DNA of 35,329 bases from Synergistaceae bacterium OttesenSCG-928-I11 (lineage in GTDB: Bacteria; Synergistota; Synergistia; Synergistales; Synergistaceae), in contig JAJDHV010000010.1 in the NCBI GenBank assembly GCA_030266365.1, positions 1-35,329 of the forward strand, in the 5' to 3' direction. This document shows, piece by piece, positions 7,441 to 15,956 of this stretch (position 1 is the first letter of the stretch; each line of letters starts with the position of its first letter). Position numbers and translations under genes: made by a program. Under the pieces are notes generated by a model, which saw only the letters and a list, made by a program, of their open reading frames with translations, had not been told where the DNA came from and searched no databases.

Positions 7441-8859
7441 TTATTCCGGCATACGAGGATAGCTTTTTTTTCGGTCGGCAAAAAACGCGCCCATCGCTGC
7501 GATTTTTTTTCGGGCATCCTCGACTTGCAGCCGCACCTGATCGGGCGATGCGCCGCCGGTCGTGTTGCGCCGTCCGGCAGAGCGCTCCGGCGTCAGGAGG
7601 CCCGGCAGGTCGTCCCCGATTTTTGGGTCGAACGTCCGCCACTCCTCCGGGGTCAGCGACGTCAGGGCGCGCCCGCGCTCGATGCACCACTTCACGGCTC
7701 CCCCGACGATCTCGTGCGACTTGCGGAACGGCACGCCGCGTTCCACGAGATACTCGGCGACGTCCGTCGCGAAGATATATCCGTCCTCGAACCCTGCGCG
7801 CGCACGCGTCGCGTCGACCCCGACCTCCGCGAAGAGCGGGGGCATGACGTCCAGCATCCCCAGCACCGCGTCGACCGAGCGCCAGAGCGCGCGCTTGTCC
7901 TCCTGAAAGTCGCGGTTGAACGTCAGGGGCGTCCCCTTGACGAGCGTCAGCGTGTCGACGAGCGCGCCGGTGAGCTGCCCGGATTTTCCGCGCAGCAGCT
8001 CCAGCACGTCGGGATTTTTTTTCTGCGGCATCATGCTCGACCCCGTGCAGAAGGCGTCGGGCAGCTTGATCCAGCCGAACTCGCTCGAGAAGTAGACGAT
8101 CAGGTCCTCCGAGATCCGGCTCGCGTGCACGCCGAAGACGCTCGCGAAGTGGTGGAAGTCGAGGAGGTGGTCGCGCGAGGCGACCGCGTCCATGCTGTTG
8201 GGGCAGAGGCCCGAGAAGCCGAGGTCGCGCGCCGTGAAGTCGCGGTCGAGCGGCAGCGTCGAGCCCGCGAGCGCGCCGCAGCCGAGCGGACAGACGTCGA
8301 CGCTCTCGTAGGCCGCGCGCAGGCGGTCCGCGTCGCGCATGAACGCCGTCCAGTGCGCCATCCAGAAGTGCCCCATCGAGACGGGCTGCGCCTGCTGGAG
8401 GTGCGTGTAGCCGGGGACGATGGTATCCGCGTGCTCGGAAGCCTTGGTGGCGAGGACGTCGAGCAGTTCGTGGAGGCCATCCCAGATGCGTAGCATCTCC
8501 CAGCGCAATGCGAGCCGAACGGAGGTGTTGGATTGATCGTTCCGGCTCCGCCCTGTATGAATCTTTGCACCCACGTCGCCGGTGCGTTCGGTCAAGAGCG
8601 CCTCGACGTTCATGTGTACGTCCTCGAGCGCCTCGCTCGGCACGAACGTGCCTTCCTCCGCTTCGTGCGCGATTTGGACGAGCGCGCGCTCGATCGTCTC
8701 CCCCTCCTCGGGCGTGAGCAACCCTGCGCGGACCAGCATGCGCGCGTGGGCGACGCTGCCCCGCACGTCCGCGCCTACCGTGCGCCAGTCGAGGTCGAGC
8801 GACTGCGTGAAGCGCCGCACCCGCTCGTCGGTGTCCTGCGAAAATCTTCCCTTCCACAT
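7441..8859 (-). CDS. argH: argininosuccinate lyase
   Basis: A 472-residue member of the fumarase/aspartase superfamily catalysing the last step of arginine synthesis (argininosuccinate to arginine and fumarate), cytoplasmic. It starts MWKGRFSQDTDERVRRFTQSLDLDW, as ArgH does. Signatures are HTGRSRNDQ (101-109), GYTHLQQAQPVS with the conserved His at about 153, and the flexible-loop signature GSSMMPQKKNPD at 273-284 carrying the catalytic serine. Length is normal. The ribosome site is weak (AAAGGG about 11 bases upstream). No other arginine genes are nearby. A minus-strand TATAAT-like sequence (8929-8924) could be its -10, without a good -35. Confidence 0.97.
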   Translation of the reverse strand: MWKGRFSQDTDERVRRFTQSLDLDWRTVGADVRGSVAHARMLVRAGLLTPEEGETIERALVQIAHEAEEGTFVPSEALEDVHMNVEALLTERTGDVGAKIHTGRSRNDQSNTSVRLALRWEMLRIWDGLHELLDVLATKASEHADTIVPGYTHLQQAQPVSMGHFWMAHWTAFMRDADRLRAAYESVDVCPLGCGALAGSTLPLDRDFTARDLGFSGLCPNSMDAVASRDHLLDFHHFASVFGVHASRISEDLIVYFSSEFGWIKLPDAFCTGSSMMPQKKNPDVLELLRGKSGQLTGALVDTLTLVKGTPLTFNRDFQEDKRALWRSVDAVLGMLDVMPPLFAEVGVDATRARAGFEDGYIFATDVAEYLVERGVPFRKSHEIVGGAVKWCIERGRALTSLTPEEWRTFDPKIGDDLPGLLTPERSAGRRNTTGGASPDQVRLQVEDARKKIAAMGAFFADRKKSYPRMPE

Positions 8860-9009
8860 TTCGAATCAGACCCTTTCGGTTCATTTGGAATTCCTGTACA
8901 CTTGCAAACGAATGTCACACGCCATTATAGTCGATAAACGCCGGGATCGCCCGCGAGGCGCGGCGAAAAATACGCGTAACGACCGCTCGGGCCAGGGCGA
9001 AACATGCGC

Positions 9010-9052
9010 TATAATAGCCCCTGATAAAAAGTACAGAAAAAACCGAGGAGGT
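9010..9052 (+). promoter_or_regulatory. -10 element and ribosome site before the LmeA-like gene
   Basis: A perfect TATAAT at 9010-9015 has no clear -35 at the usual distance. AGGAGGT at 9046-9052 lies nine bases before the ATG at 9062 and fixes that start, although the frame is open far upstream. Confidence 0.45.
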
Positions 9053-9061
9053 CTCGCTCGA

Positions 9062-9808
9062 ATGAAAAACGCAATGTTTCACGTGATACGAAGAGGGAAG
9101 ATCGCCGTTCTCGCGGCATTTTTCGCTTTTTGTCTCGCAACGTTTCTGTCCTCTCCGTTACACGCGGAGGTCTCCGACCTGGAGATGGCGCGCCACATCG
9201 CCTCCCTGCTCGGCGAGAAATTTTCCCCGGAGTCCGTGACGGTCACGGTGCGGGAGAGCCGGGCCTACGCCGAGATGAAGGGCGCCGTGCTGAGCCGGAT
9301 CCGCATCGACACGATGCGGTTAGACGCCCTGTTGACGAACCGCGACCAGCCGCTCTCGGACGACGTCGACTCGCTCGCGAGCCTGATCGGCTACTCGCGC
9401 GGCGAGCTCGTCCTGCTGGAGCGCGACGTCAACGCGTACTTCGACGACAACGACACGCGCGGCTTCTCGAACCTCGTCTTCGACTTCAAGCCGGAGGGCT
9501 TCCGCGCGGACGGCGTCTTCAGCGCGACGTTCCTCTTCACGCTCCGCATCCGCCTTGCGGCGACCGGCGTGCTCGGGCTCGGCTCGGACGGCGTCTATCT
9601 CGAGAACGTCAAGATCTACACGGAGAGCATCAAGCAGCCGGACATGCTGACGAACCAGGTGCTCTCGCGCGTGAACCCGCTGATCGAGTGGAGCGATATC
9701 CCCTTCAAGGTGGAGTTCAAAGAGATCGCGATGGACGACGAGGCGGCGCGCATGACGGGCGACCCCCAGCCGCTCGAGGGCGCGACGCACGTCTGGAGGC
9801 CCCGATGA
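9062..9808 (+). CDS. exported LmeA/DUF2993-like lipid-binding protein
   Basis: A 248-residue protein with a clear signal peptide: basic start (HVIRRGK), hydrophobic core, and cleavage predicted after LHA (about residue 35). The mature part has a pattern of amphipathic beta strands (FSPESVTVTVRESRAYAEMKGAVLSRIRIDTMRLDALLTN..., VYLENVKIYTESIKQPDM..., IPFKVEFKEIAMDDEAARMTG). I read it as DUF2993 (LmeA-type), a tubular-lipid-binding-like fold that acts in the envelope; this is a resemblance, not a firm match. Its stop overlaps the next gene's ATG (ATGA, 9805-9808), so the two are probably translated together, tying it loosely to surface-sugar metabolism. A parS-like sequence lies in its fifth to tenth codons. 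Confidence 0.55.
   Translation: MKNAMFHVIRRGKIAVLAAFFAFCLATFLSSPLHAEVSDLEMARHIASLLGEKFSPESVTVTVRESRAYAEMKGAVLSRIRIDTMRLDALLTNRDQPLSDDVDSLASLIGYSRGELVLLERDVNAYFDDNDTRGFSNLVFDFKPEGFRADGVFSATFLFTLRIRLAATGVLGLGSDGVYLENVKIYTESIKQPDMLTNQVLSRVNPLIEWSDIPFKVEFKEIAMDDEAARMTGDPQPLEGATHVWRPR
9075..9090. promoter_or_regulatory. degenerate parS-like site
   Basis: TGTTTCACGTGATACG differs from the Bacillus-type parS consensus TGTTNCACGTGAAACA at two positions near one end. It is inside the coding start of the LmeA-like gene and about 4.2 kb from the dnaA-dnaN origin element. It is the weakest of four such sites. Confidence 0.4.
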
Positions 9809-10782
9809 ACATGGAACGCTGGCTTGTGACCGGGGCGGCGGGCTTTATCGGCTCGCACCTCGCGGAGGGGCTTTTGCGGCGCGGCTATGTCGTGCGCGGG
9901 ATGGACAACTTTTCCACGGGATATCGGGCGAACGTCGAGGCGATCCGAACTGCCGCAGGCCCGCTCGCGGAACGTTTCGAGATGATGGAGGCGGATATCC
10001 GCGATCCGGACGCTTGCCGCGAGGCTTGCAAAGGCGTCGACCGGGTGTTGCACCTGGCGGCGCTCGCCTCCGTGCCGCGCTCGATCGAGGAGCCCGCGGA
10101 GACCTTTCGGACGAATCAGGAAGGTTTCGTCCTGCTGCTCTCCGCCGCCCGCGAGCAGGGGATCGAACACGTCGTCTACGCCTCGTCGAGCGCGATTTAC
10201 GGCGACTCGGCCAAGCTGCCGGTCAGTGAGGGCAACCGCGGCCTTCCCCTCTCCCCCTACGCGCTCACGAAGACGATGAACGAAGAGACCGCCGAGCTCT
10301 ACAGCCGGATTTACGGCATGAAGTGCGTCGGCCTGCGGTACTTCAACGTCTTCGGCACGCGGCAGGACCCGAACGGCGCGTACGCCGCCGTCATCCCCCG
10401 CTGGTTCGACGCGATCTCGCGCGGCGAGCGGCCGATCATCTACGGCGACGGGACGACGTCCCGCGACTTTTGCCACGTCGACGACATCCTCGCGGCAAAC
10501 GTCCTCGCGGCGACGACGGAGGATCCGCGCGCGTTCGGCGACGCGTTCAACATCGCCTGCGGCGGACGGACGAGCCTGAACGAGCTCTTCGAGATCATCC
10601 GCGACATCACAGGCGCCCCCGCGAGCCTGCAACCGATCTACGAGGACTTTCGCGTCGGCGACATCAAGCACTCGTACGCCTCGATCGACAAGGCGCGCAG
10701 CGTCCTCGGCTACGAACCCGCGACGACGTTCATGGACGGCCTGCGAAAGACCGCCGACTGGTATCTGGGCAAACAAGAATAG
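9805..10782 (+). CDS. NAD-dependent epimerase/dehydratase, probable UDP-N-acetylglucosamine 4-epimerase
   Basis: A 325-residue extended SDR enzyme. The N-terminal Rossmann motif TGAAGFIG (about 9-16), the SSSAIYGD segment (about 127-134) and the catalytic YALTK (Y152, K156) are intact. FGTRQDPNGAYAAVIPRW followed by YGDGTTSRDFCHVDD is characteristic of the WbpP/TviC subgroup, which interconverts UDP-GlcNAc/GalNAc or the matching uronic acids. The exact sugar is inferred. The enzyme is cytoplasmic and would supply a precursor for surface polysaccharide or LPS. The ATG at 9805 overlaps the upstream stop. A palindromic terminator follows directly. Confidence 0.88.
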   Translation: MNMERWLVTGAAGFIGSHLAEGLLRRGYVVRGMDNFSTGYRANVEAIRTAAGPLAERFEMMEADIRDPDACREACKGVDRVLHLAALASVPRSIEEPAETFRTNQEGFVLLLSAAREQGIEHVVYASSSAIYGDSAKLPVSEGNRGLPLSPYALTKTMNEETAELYSRIYGMKCVGLRYFNVFGTRQDPNGAYAAVIPRWFDAISRGERPIIYGDGTTSRDFCHVDDILAANVLAATTEDPRAFGDAFNIACGGRTSLNELFEIIRDITGAPASLQPIYEDFRVGDIKHSYASIDKARSVLGYEPATTFMDGLRKTADWYLGKQE

Positions 10783-10798
10783 AAGATACACGAGAGAC

Positions 10799-10842
10799 GA
10801 AAAAAATCGCGCAGCCCCGATCGGGGCTGCGCGATTTTTTTC
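10799..10842. terminator. bidirectional terminator between the epimerase and DUF2156 genes
   Basis: An almost perfect palindrome with the stem ATCGCGCAGCCCCGA mirrored about position 10820, flanked by an A-run on the left and a T-run on the right (to about 10841). It serves the plus-strand epimerase and the minus-strand DUF2156 gene, which ends at 10867. Confidence 0.9.
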
Positions 10843-10866
10843 GTCTATGTCAGTTTCGGGGCGAGG

Positions 10867-11760
10867 CTACAGTTTGATTCGTACCGTGTACTTCTTGATG
10901 AAGCTGCTGGGGTGGTAGGACATCTTCGCGTCGCGGAGGCCCGGGTCGTCCATGTCTTCCTCGCGGTTGACGCACTTGTACGGCTCGCCCTCGTGCACGA
11001 GGAACTCGTGGTTGATGACCTGATAGGCGGCGTTGTACTCGAGGCTCGCCTTTTCGAAGTGGATCATCAGCGTCTCGCCGACGATTTCTGCGACGGTGTA
11101 GGCGACGATGCGGCCCATGACCTCGATTGCGCCGCCGATCATCTGCGGCAGGGCGTCCCAGTTGCCGAGGATGTTGCGGACGATCCCCTCGCTCTCCCGC
11201 TCGATGCTGCCGGAGTCGTTGAAGATGCGGTACGACTCGCACCAGGCGCGCTGGAACAGGACGATCCGTGGGAGCAGTTCGGTCGTGATCGGCAGGTACT
11301 CGTACGGGTTCTGCTTGCTGAACTGGTTGACGCGGTTGCGTTTTTTGACGTACTTTTTGCCGGCGAGCGTCGCGAGGTCCGAGACGCGGTGCAGGTACTC
11401 CCAGCTCGCGCGGTTCTCGGTCGCCTCGACGGCGTCCCCCATCTGCTTGCGCCAGATGTCGACGAGCTTTTCCGGCACGAGGCGGAACTCGGCGGTCCGG
11501 CCGAAGCGCGCCGCGATGATCTCGTCCCACCCCTTGATGTTCCAGTTGCCGACCGGCGCCAGGAAGTGCTCGTCCGGCGACGCCCCCTTGATCCAGACGA
11601 GTTCCTCGTCGTCGTCGAACGCGAACTGGTATCCGAGCGCCCGCTCCCAGCAGAGCAGGACCCCGCTCGAATAGTCGGACGACTTCTGCCTCGTCCGCGC
11701 CCACCGCTCCATATAGGGAACGATCGTGTCCAAATTGACGGACTTGAAAAGAAATCTCAC
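10867..11760 (-). CDS. DUF2156 (phosphatidylglycerol lysyltransferase C-terminal-like) protein
   Basis: A soluble 297-residue protein. Key segments are ENRASWEYLHRVSDLATLAGKKYVKKRNRVNQFSKQNPYEYLPIT in the middle and YKCVNREEDMDDPGLRDAKMSYHPSSFIKKY at the C terminus. These patterns mark the DUF2156 family, built from two GNAT-like halves and related to the catalytic domain of MprF. There is no membrane part, so it is unlikely to be a true lysyl-phosphatidylglycerol synthase. Stand-alone members are probably aminoacyl- or acyl-transferases of unknown substrate. The gene stands alone, with the next gene upstream diverging after about 215 bases. Confidence 0.75.
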   Translation of the reverse strand: MRFLFKSVNLDTIVPYMERWARTRQKSSDYSSGVLLCWERALGYQFAFDDDEELVWIKGASPDEHFLAPVGNWNIKGWDEIIAARFGRTAEFRLVPEKLVDIWRKQMGDAVEATENRASWEYLHRVSDLATLAGKKYVKKRNRVNQFSKQNPYEYLPITTELLPRIVLFQRAWCESYRIFNDSGSIERESEGIVRNILGNWDALPQMIGGAIEVMGRIVAYTVAEIVGETLMIHFEKASLEYNAAYQVINHEFLVHEGEPYKCVNREEDMDDPGLRDAKMSYHPSSFIKKYTVRIKL

Positions 11761-11975
11761 GGTAACGCCTCCGTTTGCTGCTTTCGTCGTTCTTTGTTTT
11801 TCTTGTCGTGCGCCACTTTACCATATTTGACGACGCCGGAGAAGGGGTCCACCGGAGACGTTTCGTGCGCGCGCACCGTGCGGCACGTGCGGCGGAATTT
11901 CCCGTTTCGGCTCTTTGCTGTAAAATAAATCATATTCCGAAAGAAAAAAACAGGGACCCGGAAAGAGGTGTTCGC

Positions 11976-13307
11976 TTGAACGAGAGGGACGAGAAGGACG
12001 AGAAGACACGCGAAGCGGAAGAGATGCCGCCTGCGCCCGGGACGGACGAGGCGAAGAGCGAAGAGAACCCGACCGTGCGGCCCGCGCCGGAAACTCCCCG
12101 CGAGGGGGCGGAGGATCCCGGGGGCAGGGGCACGTTGTTTCTCACGCCGGAGGCGCCCTACCGGCCGCCGAGCGCGCCCCGCGACGTGCCGCTGTGGGTG
12201 TTCGGCGTGCTCGCGTGCGTTCTGCTGGTCGTCTTTTTCCTGCTGGGCAGGTCGTACTATCGCAGCAACGTCCTGCCGGACCGGCTCTACCAGAGCGCGT
12301 CCGAGCACTTCGAGCGGGAGGAGTACGAGGCGGCGGCGCGCGAGTACGAGCAGGCGGATGCCTTGCAGTCGAAAAAATCGAGCGACGACGTCCACTACCG
12401 CCGCGCGTATGCCTACGAGCGCGTCGGCAAATACGAGGAGGCGGCGGCGGCCTACGTGCGGCACCTCGCCGAGCATTCCGGCGACATGCGCGCCGTGGCG
12501 AGCCTGGGGAAAATCTACTACAGCCTGGGGCGCTCGGAGGACGCGCTCCCCTACCTGGAGCGGACGGCGGAGGCCGTCTCCGGCGACGCTGCGCTCTCGC
12601 TTGCGCTCGGTCGTCTCTACGAGTGGCGAAGCGACGACGTGCGGGCGGCGGACGCCTATGCGGACTTCGTCGCCCTTGAAACGTCCGACGCCGAGACCCT
12701 GCTCGAAGTCGGGCGGTTTTTGATGAAAAGCGCCCGCTACAAGGACGCGCTCAGCGGTTTCGAACGCGCGAACGGGCTGCTTGCCTCCGATGACAAGCGT
12801 GGGTATCACGCCGTCAACGCGGCGAAAAACATGCTCGGCTGGCCGACGGACGAGGGGATGGTCGTGACGCCCGGCGCGTCGGTCGGAAACATGCACCTCG
12901 GGCTCACGCGCCCCGAGGCGCTGGAGGCCTGGGGGAAGCCGCTCCATCAGGTCGACGAGGAGGGGTACTCCGTCTGGGGGTACAACGGCACGGCGGACGC
13001 GCCGGAGACGGTCGTCTTCTTCGACGACGACGGCGTGATCGAGATCGTGACGGAGTCGAAGAAGCACGCCACGTCCGACGGCCTCAGCCTGGCGAATTTC
13101 CGCGAGGTGAAGTATGCCGACCGCTTCCTGCGGACGCGGGACGAGAACGCCGATCCGCATCTCTATCGCTACATCCTCAAGGGGGGCGGGCTTGCCTTCT
13201 ACACGGGCGACGCGGTCTCATCGGACAAACCGCGCGCCGTCGTTTACGACGGCACGCGTCCGCTGACGGAGCACCTGGACGCCGAGTGGCGGTATTATTG
13301 GGATTGA
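11976..13307 (+). CDS. membrane-anchored TPR protein with BamE/SmpA-like C-terminal domain
   Basis: The TTG at 11976 is chosen because AGAGGTG lies just upstream and no ATG fits; this gives 443 residues. An acidic, proline-rich cytoplasmic tail (1-70) precedes one membrane segment (VPLWVFGVLACVLLVVFFLL, about 71-90). Four or more tetratricopeptide-like repeats (about 100-275, such as YRRAYAYERVGKYEEAAAAYVRHL) would lie outside the inner membrane. The C-terminal part (about 300-443) begins GNMHLGLTRPEALEAWGKPLHQVDEEGYSVWGYNG and continues with VVFFDDDGVIEIV, resembling the small SmpA/OmlA (BamE) fold. The domain call is inference. It may be an envelope assembly scaffold. Its end overlaps the convergent AI-2E-family gene. 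Confidence 0.7.
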   Translation: MNERDEKDEKTREAEEMPPAPGTDEAKSEENPTVRPAPETPREGAEDPGGRGTLFLTPEAPYRPPSAPRDVPLWVFGVLACVLLVVFFLLGRSYYRSNVLPDRLYQSASEHFEREEYEAAAREYEQADALQSKKSSDDVHYRRAYAYERVGKYEEAAAAYVRHLAEHSGDMRAVASLGKIYYSLGRSEDALPYLERTAEAVSGDAALSLALGRLYEWRSDDVRAADAYADFVALETSDAETLLEVGRFLMKSARYKDALSGFERANGLLASDDKRGYHAVNAAKNMLGWPTDEGMVVTPGASVGNMHLGLTRPEALEAWGKPLHQVDEEGYSVWGYNGTADAPETVVFFDDDGVIEIVTESKKHATSDGLSLANFREVKYADRFLRTRDENADPHLYRYILKGGGLAFYTGDAVSSDKPRAVVYDGTRPLTEHLDAEWRYYWD

Positions 13308-14502
13308 CGCGCGCGCATAAAAAATCGCCCGCCGGCGTGACGTCCGGCTTCGCGCGCAGTTCTGCGCGGTAGAGGTCGAGCGCGCTCAGGAAGATCGCGA
13401 TGATGAGCGGGCCCAGAAAGACGCCCAGGAGGCCCCACGCGGCGATGCCGCCGGTGAGTCCGATGATGAGGGCGAGCGTCGGCATGGAGCTTCCGCTGCC
13501 GATGAAGATCGGGCGCAGAATGTTGTCGATCGACGACACGACGACGATCCCCCACACGAGGAGCGCCACGCCCCACCCCGTCGCGCCGGTCGCGATGAGG
13601 TAGATCGAGCCGGGCAGCCAGACGACGGCGGTCCCCATCGGGAACATGCCGAAGAAGAACATGGCCGCCGCCGCGAGGAAGGCCTTCGACAGGCCCGCCG
13701 TCGCCCACCCGATGCCGCCCAGGAGCGCCTGCACGGCGACGGTGAGGATGACGCCGTACGCGACGGAGTTCATGATCCGTCCCGTGTTTTCGATGAAGTG
13801 CTCGCGCCCCTCCCTGGGCAGGGGGATGAAGTCCTTGATGTAGTTCACGACGCTCTCCCCGTCGCGGATCATGAAGAAGAGCGTCATGAGCGCGATGAAC
13901 GCCTGGAAGATGAACGCGCCCGTCCATTGGAGCACGCCCTTCGAGAGGTTCTGCAAAAAGGTCGCCACGCTCTGCGCAACGGAGGTGAGCGCGCTCGCGA
14001 CCCGGTCGCGGTCCGAGATCACCGGCACGATGAACTCGCGCAGGCTTTCGGGGATAAAATCGTCCAGCGGCGGCAGCCCGACCTCGCGGATGTGCTGGAT
14101 GTACGACGAGAGCGAGTCGTAGGCCTGAAGGAGTTCGCCGACGACCGCGCGAAGCGTGTAGGCGAGCGGGATCGTGATGCAGATCATCAACAGCAGGAAC
14201 GAGAGGACGGCGCAGATGTTGCGGTGTTTCCCGAGGCCGCTCTTCCGGACGATGAACGTATGCACCGGGTGCCAGAGGAAGGCGAAGACCGCGCCCCACG
14301 CGATGCCGTAGAGAAGGGGGCTGATGACGAAACACGAGATGAGAAGAAGAATCACAAGAAAGATCGAAAAATTTTTCCCGTAACGCGGGGGATCCGCTTT
14401 GAGACAAGGGGCGAGTGTCGGTGGTTGTTTTTGTTCCGTTGTCGATGTATCTATGGGTGCGTTTTTGTCTTTATTTTTGCTCGACGTCAAGCCGATATTC
14501 AC
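13177..14502 (-). CDS. AI-2E family transporter (PerM-like permease)
   Basis: An integral membrane protein of up to 441 residues with about seven or eight hydrophobic segments in the AI-2E/PerM pattern. FISPLLYGIAWGAVFAFLWHP-type start, FFMIRDGESVVNYIKDFIPLP, and the conserved end WGIVVVSSIDNILRPIFIGSGSSMPTLALIIGLTGGIAAWGLLGVFLGPLIIAIFLSALDLYR are all present. Members include exporters of small signals or lipids and Na+/H+ antiporters; the substrate here is unknown. The start could be the GTG at 14502 or a TTG at 14490, which is better spaced from AAGGAAGG. The last 45 residues (after GDFLCARV) are basic and proline-rich, not family-like, and overlap the TPR gene by 131 bases. A one-base shift in the T6 run would end the protein near 13295. 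Confidence 0.88.
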   Translation of the reverse strand: MNIGLTSSKNKDKNAPIDTSTTEQKQPPTLAPCLKADPPRYGKNFSIFLVILLLISCFVISPLLYGIAWGAVFAFLWHPVHTFIVRKSGLGKHRNICAVLSFLLLMICITIPLAYTLRAVVGELLQAYDSLSSYIQHIREVGLPPLDDFIPESLREFIVPVISDRDRVASALTSVAQSVATFLQNLSKGVLQWTGAFIFQAFIALMTLFFMIRDGESVVNYIKDFIPLPREGREHFIENTGRIMNSVAYGVILTVAVQALLGGIGWATAGLSKAFLAAAAMFFFGMFPMGTAVVWLPGSIYLIATGATGWGVALLVWGIVVVSSIDNILRPIFIGSGSSMPTLALIIGLTGGIAAWGLLGVFLGPLIIAIFLSALDLYRAELRAKPDVTPAGDFLCARVNPNNTATRRPGAPSADACRRKRRRAVCPMRPRRPCRRQARPP

Positions 14503-14536
14503 CCTTCCTTGTACGATATGGTCAATTGTGACGCAC

Positions 14537-14565
14537 TTGACAGGGCGCGTCGCAGTTTTTATGAT
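14537..14565 (+). promoter_or_regulatory. sigma-70 promoter of ftsZ
   Basis: Perfect -35 TTGACA (14537-14542), exactly 17 bases, then TATGAT (14560-14565). It is followed by a leader of about 100 bases, then GGAGGAG and the GTG start of ftsZ. This is the best canonical promoter in the window. Confidence 0.82.
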
Positions 14566-14673
14566 AGCATACGTAGAAGGGTTTCCGACTCGTCGGAGCT
14601 TACGTATTTATGCATTTTTTGCAAGGTGGTCGCGCAAGGGGAATCGCGGCCCGATAAAAGGAGGAGTTGCGAG

Positions 14674-15852
14674 GTGGCGAACACAGCTGTCGTTTACACG
14701 GATGAGAGCGCGGAAGAAAGGGTAAGACCCTCGGAACGCGTTGGTCGCGACGCAACGGAGCATCCGCAGACGCAACGCGCCTTCCGGGAACGCATCAAGG
14801 TCGTCGGTGTAGGCGGAGGCGGCAACAACGCGCTCGACCACATCATCCGGACCGGCGCGTCTGGCGTCGAGTTCCTCGCCGTCAACACGGACGCGAACTG
14901 CCTCGACAAATGTCTCTCCGTCGAAAAACTCGTCATCGGTGAAAAATTGACAAAAGGTCACGGTGCGGGCGCCCGTCCGGAGGTCGGCGAGCAGGCGGCG
15001 CTCGAGTCGCGCGACGCCATTCGCGAGTGCCTCAAGGGCTGCGACATGGTCTATCTCGCCGCCGGCATGGGCGGCGGAACGGGGACCGGTGCATTGCCGG
15101 TCATTGCCGGCATCGCGAAGGACATGGGCATGCTGACCGTGTCGGTCGTGACGCGCCCGTTCGGCTTCGAGGGCAAACGGCGCGCCAAGTACGCCGAGGA
15201 GGGCATCGAGAAGGTCAAACAGGTCGTCGACGCGCTGATCGTCGTGCCGAACGACCGGCTGCTCAGCCTCTCCGAGCGGACGACGTCCTTGACCGACGCG
15301 TTCGCCATGGCGGACAACGTCCTCCGCCAGGCCGTGCAGGGCGTCACGGATCTCGTGACGAAACCGGGCTTCATCAACGTCGACTTCGCGGACCTGCGCA
15401 ACATCATGAAGCACGCGGGCGGCGCGGTCATGGGCATCGGCACGGGATCGGGCGAGCACCGCACGCAGGACGCGCTGAAGCGCGCCATGGAGAGTCCGCT
15501 CATGGAGACGTCGATCCACGGCGCGAAGGGCGTCATCCTGAACGTCACGGCGAGCCCTTCGGTCGGCATCATCGAGGTGCAGGACGCCTCCGCGAAGTTG
15601 CAGGAGCTCATCGACCCGGACGCGAACTTCATCTGGGGACTCGTCTACGACGAGAACATGGGCGAGGAGATCCAGATGGTCGTCATCGCGACGGGCTTCG
15701 ACTTCGACGAGGCGGGCAGCGAGACGTTCTACACGGGCGCGAAGAAAAAACCGCTCGAGACGGTTGCGACTGCCACAGGCGACGCGCCGCTCTTCTCCAT
15801 GGATTCCCCCATCGACACGCCCTCCTACCTGAGGCGTCGCGCGCGCCACTGA
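14674..15852 (+). CDS. ftsZ: cell division protein FtsZ
   Basis: A tubulin-like GTPase of 392 residues that forms the division ring under the membrane. The GTG at 14674 is chosen because AAAGGAGGAG ends eight bases before it; the open frame upstream is unrelated. After a 40-residue charged N-terminal extension come IKVVGVGGGGNNALDH, the GTP-binding tubulin signature GGGTGTG (133-139), and the T7 loop NVDFADLRNIM with its catalytic aspartates. A linker of about 45 residues ends in the conserved peptide DTPSYLRRR (partner site for FtsA/ZipA-type tethers). It stands apart from ftsA, ftsQ and the mur genes, with its own promoter and terminators. The signature reads GALP where most FtsZ have GAAP. 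Confidence 0.97.
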   Translation: MANTAVVYTDESAEERVRPSERVGRDATEHPQTQRAFRERIKVVGVGGGGNNALDHIIRTGASGVEFLAVNTDANCLDKCLSVEKLVIGEKLTKGHGAGARPEVGEQAALESRDAIRECLKGCDMVYLAAGMGGGTGTGALPVIAGIAKDMGMLTVSVVTRPFGFEGKRRAKYAEEGIEKVKQVVDALIVVPNDRLLSLSERTTSLTDAFAMADNVLRQAVQGVTDLVTKPGFINVDFADLRNIMKHAGGAVMGIGTGSGEHRTQDALKRAMESPLMETSIHGAKGVILNVTASPSVGIIEVQDASAKLQELIDPDANFIWGLVYDENMGEEIQMVVIATGFDFDEAGSETFYTGAKKKPLETVATATGDAPLFSMDSPIDTPSYLRRRARH

Positions 15853-15884
15853 TCCGTCGCCACAACTTTCATACGATTTCAATG

Positions 15885-15910
15885 CGGGACCGATTCGGTC
15901 CCGTTTTTTT
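15885..15910 (+). terminator. ftsZ terminator 1
   Basis: An 8-bp stem CGGGACCG / CGGTCCCG with the three-base loop ATT, followed by seven T's. Confidence 0.92.
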
Positions 15911-15956
15911 ATGACGCCCGCAAGCATTTCCATATCCATGTGCGATACCCTCGCTG

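Noticed and set aside
9616-10791. Minus-strand frame opposite the epimerase
   Set aside because: Shadow frame with no domain pattern; the SDR motifs on the plus strand are intact.
11884-11889. CACGTG core as another parS
   Set aside because: The arms on both sides are G/C-rich and do not match the TTTC/GAAA arms.
13798-14673. Long open frame ahead of ftsZ that would add nearly 300 residues
   Set aside because: It lies opposite the AI-2E family gene, and the ftsZ promoter and ribosome site are inside it; the real start is the GTG at 14674.
14608-15939. Minus-strand frame of about 443 codons opposite ftsZ
   Set aside because: Arginine/aspartate/valine-rich shadow; FtsZ motifs on the plus strand are complete.
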